A stretch of 16,355 nt of DNA, taken from JBBQVZ01 sp038211015. Lineage in GTDB: Bacteria > Actinomycetota > UBA4738 > HRBIN12. The stretch spans positions 1 to 16,355 of the forward strand of contig JBBQVZ010000078.1 of assembly GCA_038211015.1 (NCBI GenBank). The letters run 5' to 3'. Below, piece after piece: positions 11,597 through 16,355 of the stretch. The position numbers were made by a program, and so were the translations under genes. The stretch's first letter is position 1. Every line of letters begins with the position of its first letter. The notes beneath the pieces were generated by a model, which saw nothing but the letters and a program-made list of their open reading frames with translations, was not told the origin of the DNA and did no database searches.

Positions 11597-14299
11597 GTGA
11601 CCAAGTACGTCTTCGACTTCTCCGAAGGCAACAAGGACATGAAGGACCTGCTCGGCGGCAAGGGCGCCAATCTCGCCGAGATGACGAACATGGGGCTCCC
11701 GGTCCCGCCGGGGTTCACGATCACCACCGAGGCGTGCCTGACGTTCTTGGCGCAGGGCGGGCCGCCTGCGGAGATGCTTCAGGAGGCGGGCGAACACCTC
11801 GGCCGTCTCCAGGAGGCCATGGGCAAGGACCTGGGCGACACGGACGACCCGCTGCTGGTCTCGGTGCGCTCTGGCGCGAAGTTCTCGATGCCCGGCATGA
11901 TGGACACGGTCCTCAACCTGGGCCTCAACGACGGTTCCGTGAAGGGCCTCGCGGCGCAGATGGGCGGCGACATGCGCTTCGCGAACGACGCCTACCGCCG
12001 CTTCATCCAGATGTTCGGCAAGATCGTGATGGATGTTCCCGCGGATTCGTTCGAGCACGCGCTCGATGAGGCGAAGGAACGGAAAGGCCACGACACCCAG
12101 GACACGGATCTGGACGCCGACGATCTGGCCGAGCTGATCGAGGGATTCCGCGCCATCTACAAGGAGCACACCGGCGAGGAGTTCCCGCAGGATCCGAAGG
12201 ACCAGCTGCGCCTGGCGATCGACGCGGTCTTCTCCTCGTGGAACGGCAAGCGCGCCATCGACTACCGGCGCCAGAACAAGATCTCCGACGACCTGGGCAC
12301 CGCGGTGAACATCCAGGCGATGGTCTTCGGCAACCGCGGCGAGGACTCCGGCACCGGCGTCGCGTTCACCCGCGACCCCTCGACCGGCGAGAAGGTGCCG
12401 TACGGCGACTACCTCCCGAACGCGCAGGGCGAGGACGTGGTCGCGGGCATCCGCAACACGCTGCGCATCGCCGAGCTGGAGCGGTTGGATCCACCCTCGT
12501 ACGCGGAGCTCCGCAAGGCCATGGACACGCTCGAGGGTCATTACCTCGACATGTGCGACATCGAGTTCACGATCGAGAAGCGGAAGTTCTGGCTGCTCCA
12601 GACCCGGATCGGGAAGCGAACCGCGTTCGCCGAGTGGGTGATGGCCTTCGACATGCTCCAGGAAGACTTGATCGGCGCCGACGACGCCTTGCTCCGGGTC
12701 GACGCGAACCGCCTGGAGGAGCTGTTCAAGCGGCGGGTCGACGAGGAGGCATGTGCCGAGCGAGGGATCGAGCCGATCGCCAGGGGTCTCAATGCGTCGC
12801 CGGGTGCCGCGAGCGGCAAGGTGGTCTTCAGTGCCGATGAGGCACAGGAGTGGGGGAGCCGTGGCGAAGCCGTGATCCTGGTTCGTCGCGAGACCACTCC
12901 CGACGACTATCACGGCATGATCGCCGCCCAAGGCATCCTGACGAGTGCGGGCGGCACGAACTCGCACGCGGCGGTCGTCGCTCGAGGCGAGGGCATCCCG
13001 GCGGTCTGCGGGGCCGACGCGATCAAGCTCGACTTCGCTGAGAAGGTGTTCTCGGCCAACGGCACCTCGGTCGCCGAGGGCGAGATCATCACGATCGACG
13101 GTTTCACCGGGAAGGTGTTCGTCGGCGAGCCGCCCGTCAAGGAATCGGAGCTCGAGGAGGCGCGATCCGGCGACGCCGCAGCGCGCGAACGGAAGATCTG
13201 GAAGGCATTCGAGACGTTGATGGCCCAGGCGGACCGCGTCCGGCGGATGCGCGTCCGCGCGAACGCCGATACGCCCGATCAGTCGACGAACGCCCGTGAG
13301 CGCGGCGCCGAGGGCATCGGCCTTTGCCGTACCGAGCACATGTTCATGGGCGAGCGGCTGGACTCCGTGCGCCAGATGATCTTCGCCGAGACGGACGCGG
13401 AGGAGCAGGCGGCGTGCGACGTCCTGCTGCCGCTCCAGCGCGAGGACTTCGTCGGCATCTTCCGCGCGATGAGCGGGTTGCCGGTGACGGTGCGACTGCT
13501 CGACCCGCCGCTGCACGAGTTCCTGCCCGATCAGGTCGAGCTGGCCGTCGAGGTCGCCCTTGGAGAGGAGCGCGGCGAGGACGTCTCCGAGCACAGACGC
13601 GTGCTCCAGAAGGTGAACGAGCTCCATGAGATGAATCCGATGCTCGGCCTGCGCGGGGTTCGTCTGGGCATCGTGAAGCCCGGGCTGTACGCGATGCAGG
13701 TCCGCGCGATCTGCGAGGCCGCCGTCAGGGTGAAGAAGGAGGGTCTCGACCCGCGCATCGAGATCATGATCCCGTTGGTCGCGACGGCGCCGGAGTTGAG
13801 TCAGATGCTCGACGAGCTCAAGCCGGTGGCGGCCGACGTCCTGGAACGCGAGGCCGTCGACCTGGAGCACCTGGAATGGGGAACGATGATCGAGCTCCCG
13901 CGCGCCGCCGTCACCGCCGGTGAGATCGCCGAGACCGCCGAGTTCTTCTCGTTCGGCACGAACGACCTGACACAGACGGCGTTCGGGTTCAGCCGCGACG
14001 ACATCGGCAAGTTCGTGGGGATGTACGAGGAGCGCAAGCTCGTGCCCGCGAACCCGTTCGTCACGGTGGACATCCCCGGCGTGGGACGGCTGATGTCGAT
14101 CGCCTGCGAGGAGGGCAAGGCCGCGAACCCGAACCTGCACCTCGGGATCTGTGGCGAGCACGGCGGCGATCCGGCCTCGGTGGTGTTCTGTCATCAGATC
14201 GGGCTGGACTACGTCAGCTGTTCGCCGTTCCGGGTGGAGACGGCGCGGCTCGCCGCCGGGCAGGCGGCCGTGGGCGAGTCGGAGTCCGCGAGCAAGTAG
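11597..14299 (+). CDS. ppdK: Pyruvate, phosphate dikinase
   Basis: Reversibly converts pyruvate, ATP and Pi to PEP, AMP and PPi in the cytosol, used for gluconeogenic or PPi-dependent glycolytic flux. The 900 residues cover the ATP-grasp N-terminal domain (about 1-350, with GGKGANLAEM at 20-29 and SVRSGAKFSMPGMMDT at 89-104). The central phosphohistidine domain has GGTNSHAAVVARG (452-464, phospho-carrier His457). The C-terminal PEP/pyruvate barrel (about 545-885) includes GAEGIGLCRTEHMF, FGTNDLTQ (786-793) and CGEHGGDP with catalytic Cys852. Length fits the family (about 870-900). The residue two before the carrier His, which is Thr in the plant and clostridial enzymes and is the regulatory phosphosite in plants, is Asn455 here. 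The start is set by GGAGG 5 nt upstream. It appears monocistronic, with a hairpin downstream. Confidence 0.96.
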   Translation: MTKYVFDFSEGNKDMKDLLGGKGANLAEMTNMGLPVPPGFTITTEACLTFLAQGGPPAEMLQEAGEHLGRLQEAMGKDLGDTDDPLLVSVRSGAKFSMPGMMDTVLNLGLNDGSVKGLAAQMGGDMRFANDAYRRFIQMFGKIVMDVPADSFEHALDEAKERKGHDTQDTDLDADDLAELIEGFRAIYKEHTGEEFPQDPKDQLRLAIDAVFSSWNGKRAIDYRRQNKISDDLGTAVNIQAMVFGNRGEDSGTGVAFTRDPSTGEKVPYGDYLPNAQGEDVVAGIRNTLRIAELERLDPPSYAELRKAMDTLEGHYLDMCDIEFTIEKRKFWLLQTRIGKRTAFAEWVMAFDMLQEDLIGADDALLRVDANRLEELFKRRVDEEACAERGIEPIARGLNASPGAASGKVVFSADEAQEWGSRGEAVILVRRETTPDDYHGMIAAQGILTSAGGTNSHAAVVARGEGIPAVCGADAIKLDFAEKVFSANGTSVAEGEIITIDGFTGKVFVGEPPVKESELEEARSGDAAARERKIWKAFETLMAQADRVRRMRVRANADTPDQSTNARERGAEGIGLCRTEHMFMGERLDSVRQMIFAETDAEEQAACDVLLPLQREDFVGIFRAMSGLPVTVRLLDPPLHEFLPDQVELAVEVALGEERGEDVSEHRRVLQKVNELHEMNPMLGLRGVRLGIVKPGLYAMQVRAICEAAVRVKKEGLDPRIEIMIPLVATAPELSQMLDELKPVAADVLEREAVDLEHLEWGTMIELPRAAVTAGEIAETAEFFSFGTNDLTQTAFGFSRDDIGKFVGMYEERKLVPANPFVTVDIPGVGRLMSIACEEGKAANPNLHLGICGEHGGDPASVVFCHQIGLDYVSCSPFRVETARLAAGQAAVGESESASK

Positions 14300-14324
14300 C
14301 TCGCACGGGTCGTTCCGGCCGGCT

Positions 14325-14344
14325 CGGGTGACGAGGGTCACCCG
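14325..14344 (+). terminator. Hairpin downstream of ppdK (candidate U-less terminator)
   Basis: A perfect 8-bp stem, CGGGTGAC (14325-14332) and GTCACCCG (14337-14344), with a 4-nt GAGG loop lies 25 nt after the ppdK stop and can be extended by one U-G pair. No T tract follows, so it is not a textbook intrinsic terminator, though such stems are often found at gene ends in high-GC bacteria. The remainder of the 155-bp gap (14300-14454) shows only a weak TACGTT (14409-14414), which could be a -10 for the next gene. Confidence 0.5.
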
Positions 14345-14454
14345 GAATCCACCATCCAGATCGCGTTCGTCCCCTCGACCGGCGATGCGTCTCGACGTCG
14401 CCGCGCGGTACGTTCCGAGGTCCTCACCTCCCCCATGGACGACAGGAGGTGGTG

Positions 14455-15087
14455 ATGAGAGAGCGATCGTTCCCGCCGCTCCTCGTTCGAGGTCGGTGGT
14501 TGATCGTGATATGCCTCGCGATCGCTGCGCTGACGGGATTTCTCGCGGCGCCGTTCGCGGCTCGGGCCCTGCCCCCGCTCGGATGGACGCACGACCATTC
14601 GGCGGCGGGGATCCCGGCCCGCCCGCGAGGCTACAACCGGCTCGTCGCGACGTTCGGGCAACCGTGCAGCAACTCGGCGGGCGCGGCGCGGTCCTCGTGG
14701 CCGTCGCAGTCGACGCCCGGCGTCGACGGCTACATCACGTACCACCCGTACATCGACCGCGACGTGAGCTGGAACATCCGGAACCACATCAGCGCCGACC
14801 TCAAGGAGCGGGCGCTCTACCCCGGCATCGGTGGATACAACTGCAGGCTCATCGAGGGCACCACGAGCTGGTCCGTGCACGCGTTCGGGGCCGCGATCGA
14901 CGTCAACTGGCAGCGGAACCCCAGGGGCAGCTCCACGTGGAACGGGGTCGGAGCGGACGGCAAGAACTACAAGAAGTACCTGCCCAACCTGTGGAAGGGA
15001 GCCTACCCGGGACACAACTTCTACTGGGGCATCAACTTCAGCACCATTTCCGATCCCATGCATTTCCAATACGTCACGGGCTACTGA
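14455..15087 (+). CDS. Exported M15-family (D-alanyl-D-alanine carboxypeptidase / L-Ala-D-Glu peptidase type) peptidase
   Basis: A 210-residue zinc peptidase likely to trim cell-wall peptides outside the membrane. The N-terminus has a long hydrophobic signal or anchor (about 15-37, ending FAARALP). The C-terminal part carries the M15 signature: SVHAFGAAIDVN (140-151), with His142 and Asp149 as zinc ligands, and DPMHFQY (200-206), with His203 as third ligand and Asp200 in the place of the catalytic acid. The usual MHFE reads MHFQ here. Cys71 and Cys130 may form a disulfide. The ATG at 14455 is chosen because AGGAGG (14444-14449) lies 5 nt upstream; two tandem GTG codons just before it are too close. 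Its stop is part of the RBS of the next exported protein (TGAGGAGG), so the two are coupled. Carboxypeptidase versus endopeptidase cannot be settled from the motifs. Confidence 0.85.
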   Translation: MRERSFPPLLVRGRWLIVICLAIAALTGFLAAPFAARALPPLGWTHDHSAAGIPARPRGYNRLVATFGQPCSNSAGAARSSWPSQSTPGVDGYITYHPYIDRDVSWNIRNHISADLKERALYPGIGGYNCRLIEGTTSWSVHAFGAAIDVNWQRNPRGSSTWNGVGADGKNYKKYLPNLWKGAYPGHNFYWGINFSTISDPMHFQYVTGY

Positions 15088-15096
15088 GGAGGCAAC

Positions 15097-16355
15097 ATGC
15101 GTCGGAAGGTAGTTCTCATCGCGGCGTCGCTCTTCGCGAGCGTCGTCGGGGCGTTCGTCGGCGTGGATCTGAGCCAGGCATCGCGCGGGGTGGCATGTGA
15201 GCCCGACCACAGTCGCGCGCTCACATCGAGCTCGATCGTCGGGCAGGGCATCGGCATCACCGCCGTCGTCGGGGAGCGCTCCCTGGTCGTCGTGGGCCGG
15301 GACGAGCGGCGCGAGGCGTTCGTTCCTGCAGCGGCCGACTCCGGCATGATCCGCCACGTGACGTCGCGGCCCGGCTCCGGCACCGCGTTCGTGCTGGACC
15401 GTCGAGGAGCCGACGTCGTCGTCATCCAGAGCGGACGCGAACAGGTCCGCCTGCCCCAGCCCACCGAGGCGTCGAATCCCTCGTGGTCCTCCGACGGCCG
15501 GCTGGTCTGGTCGCTCGGCTCGAGGCTCCGGCTCTGGTCGCCCACCTCCTCGTCGACGACCGAGATCGCGCCGCCTCCGGCGGCGCTTGGCGTGTTCTCG
15601 CCGGTGTTCGCGACCGACGACACCATCGTGTCGGTGGTCGCGGAGTCCGAGTCGGACTTCACCCGGCCCGAGGGTGAACGGCTCGACAACCTGTGGCGCT
15701 ACGAGCTCGGCACTCACCGCTGGTCGCGCGTCACCGCGTTCCACGCCACGGGAGAGCGCTGGGTCGCCATCAGGACGCCGATCGTGCGGGACGACGGTTC
15801 GCTCGAGTTCGTGCGCGTGAGCGGGCTGGCCTCCGCGGCAAGGATGCCGGCGTTCGAGCTCTGGCGGGTGTCGGCCGGCGGCGTCACCTCCAGGGTGCGC
15901 GAGCTCCCGAGGGAGATGTACCTTGCCGGGAGTCTGGACGGTCGACGGATCTGGAACATCTACGACCAAGCGAGCGGCGAGTGGCGGCTCTACTCGGAGG
16001 CATCGGCCACGACGTTGGTGGATCTCGGGTGCGGTGCAGCGTTGGTCGACCCACGATCGGTCACGGATCCCGATCTGACCCCGCCCCGCCTCGACACGGT
16101 GCCGTCGCCGTCGCCGACGTCGACGCCGACCGTCAGTCCGACTGCGACCGCCACTCCGACTCCGACCATCGCGCCGACCGTCTCACCCACGGCGGCGCCG
16201 ACCCCCACAGCTTCGCCGACGATCTCTCCCGATCCCGTCGACGGCTACATCGCCGGCATCCTCGTGGGGGACTTCGCGAGCCCGGAGGCGGCCGATACCG
16301 CGGCGCAGACCATCCACGCCGCGTTCGGCGAGACGACGCCGGTCGAGGTCGTGAA
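15097..16355 (+). CDS. Exported propeller-like protein with Pro/Thr/Ser linker and SPOR-like C-terminus (3' partial)
   Basis: Starts at ATG 15097 behind GAGGAGG (15086-15092) and stays open to the window edge: 419 full codons, no stop. Residues 1-29 form a signal peptide (RRKVVLIAASLFASVVGAFVG). Residues about 35-320 are beta-rich with Ser-x-Asp-Gly and Trp/Tyr-rich turns, such as SNPSWSSDGRLVWS, LWRYELGTHRWSRV and AGSLDGRRIWNIYD. These resemble TolB/WD40-like propeller blades, though this is not proven. Residues 336-379 are a low-complexity Pro/Thr/Ser linker. From about 384 the sequence GYIAGILVGDFASPEAADTA looks like the start of a SPOR domain, the fold that binds peptidoglycan lacking stem peptides. 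This suggests a wall-localised sensor or scaffold working with the upstream M15 peptidase. The SPOR call rests on a partial domain. Confidence 0.8.
   Translation, partial: MRRKVVLIAASLFASVVGAFVGVDLSQASRGVACEPDHSRALTSSSIVGQGIGITAVVGERSLVVVGRDERREAFVPAAADSGMIRHVTSRPGSGTAFVLDRRGADVVVIQSGREQVRLPQPTEASNPSWSSDGRLVWSLGSRLRLWSPTSSSTTEIAPPPAALGVFSPVFATDDTIVSVVAESESDFTRPEGERLDNLWRYELGTHRWSRVTAFHATGERWVAIRTPIVRDDGSLEFVRVSGLASAARMPAFELWRVSAGGVTSRVRELPREMYLAGSLDGRRIWNIYDQASGEWRLYSEASATTLVDLGCGAALVDPRSVTDPDLTPPRLDTVPSPSPTSTPTVSPTATATPTPTIAPTVSPTAAPTPTASPTISPDPVDGYIAGILVGDFASPEAADTAAQTIHAAFGETTPVEVV
16102..16233 (+). repeat. Low-complexity Pro/Thr/Ser codon repeat (protein linker)
   Basis: Irregular repeats of CCG-TCG and ACG-CCG-ACC triplets encode about 44 residues of Pro, Thr, Ser and Ala within the last gene. 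It is a flexible extracellular linker between the beta-rich part and the SPOR-like part, not a mobile or CRISPR repeat. Confidence 0.8.

Noticed and set aside
10316..14341. A 1341-codon open frame on the reverse strand across the peptidase and ppdK genes
   Set aside because: It is antisense to two well-supported genes, has an Arg/His/Leu-heavy low-information composition and shows no domain. Long antisense frames are expected at this GC content.
16102..16233. CRISPR or tandem DNA repeat
   Set aside because: Irregular triplet repeats lie inside an open reading frame and encode a Pro/Thr/Ser linker; there is no fixed repeat-spacer unit.
1..16355. Mobile element or recent gene transfer
   Set aside because: No transposase, integrase, terminal inverted repeats, tRNA-linked att site or shift in base composition was seen anywhere in the window.

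Overview
The window is about 68% GC (estimated by eye), tightly packed, and looks chromosomal from a high-GC Gram-positive lineage, most likely Actinomycetota. The main reason is the housekeeping order CorC/HlyC-type CBS protein - cdd - era ... recO - uppS ... glyS ... ppdK, which is the arrangement typical of that phylum. GTG starts are frequent, and six gene pairs overlap by exactly 4 nt (ATGA or GTGA). The exact lineage cannot be fixed from sequence alone. I see no tRNA, rRNA, CRISPR array, insertion sequence, phage gene or origin, and no stretch over 300 bases without a gene.

Layout: (1) 1-1841, a forward operon of a truncated CBS-domain membrane-associated protein, cytidine deaminase and the GTPase Era. 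(2) 1854-2264, a reverse gene for a cupredoxin-like lipoprotein, convergent to era and divergent from the next operon. (3) 2371-5660, a forward operon of deoxyribose-phosphate aldolase (animal-like 319-residue form), a complete aldehyde dehydrogenase, and a 287-residue aldehyde-dehydrogenase-like half protein with no catalytic Cys. Together the last two look like a split ALDH16. (4) 5668-6021, a small reverse single-pass membrane protein. (5) 6202-7679, recO and uppS, probably from a leaderless promoter. (6) 7700-8573, two reverse paralogous membrane proteins, one with a zinc ribbon, the other with a disturbed 5' end. (7) 8725-11539, glyS followed by a tiny two-helix membrane protein and a secreted HExxH metallopeptidase-like lipoprotein. 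(8) 11597-14299, pyruvate phosphate dikinase, followed by a hairpin. (9) 14455-16355, an exported M15-type peptidase and an exported protein that runs off the window, with a Pro/Thr/Ser-rich linker and the start of a SPOR-like domain.

How they fit: cdd and deoC belong to pyrimidine nucleoside salvage. DeoC releases acetaldehyde and glyceraldehyde 3-phosphate, and the adjacent dehydrogenase pair is well placed to oxidise the acetaldehyde. Era, GlyRS, RecO and UppS are core translation, repair and envelope functions. PPDK links pyruvate and PEP. The last two genes look like a small cell-wall remodelling module. The most notable points are the split ALDH16 behind an animal-like aldolase, the M15 peptidase/SPOR pair, the frame-disturbed paralog at 7700-8156, and a cluster of GTCAC half-sites upstream of recO.
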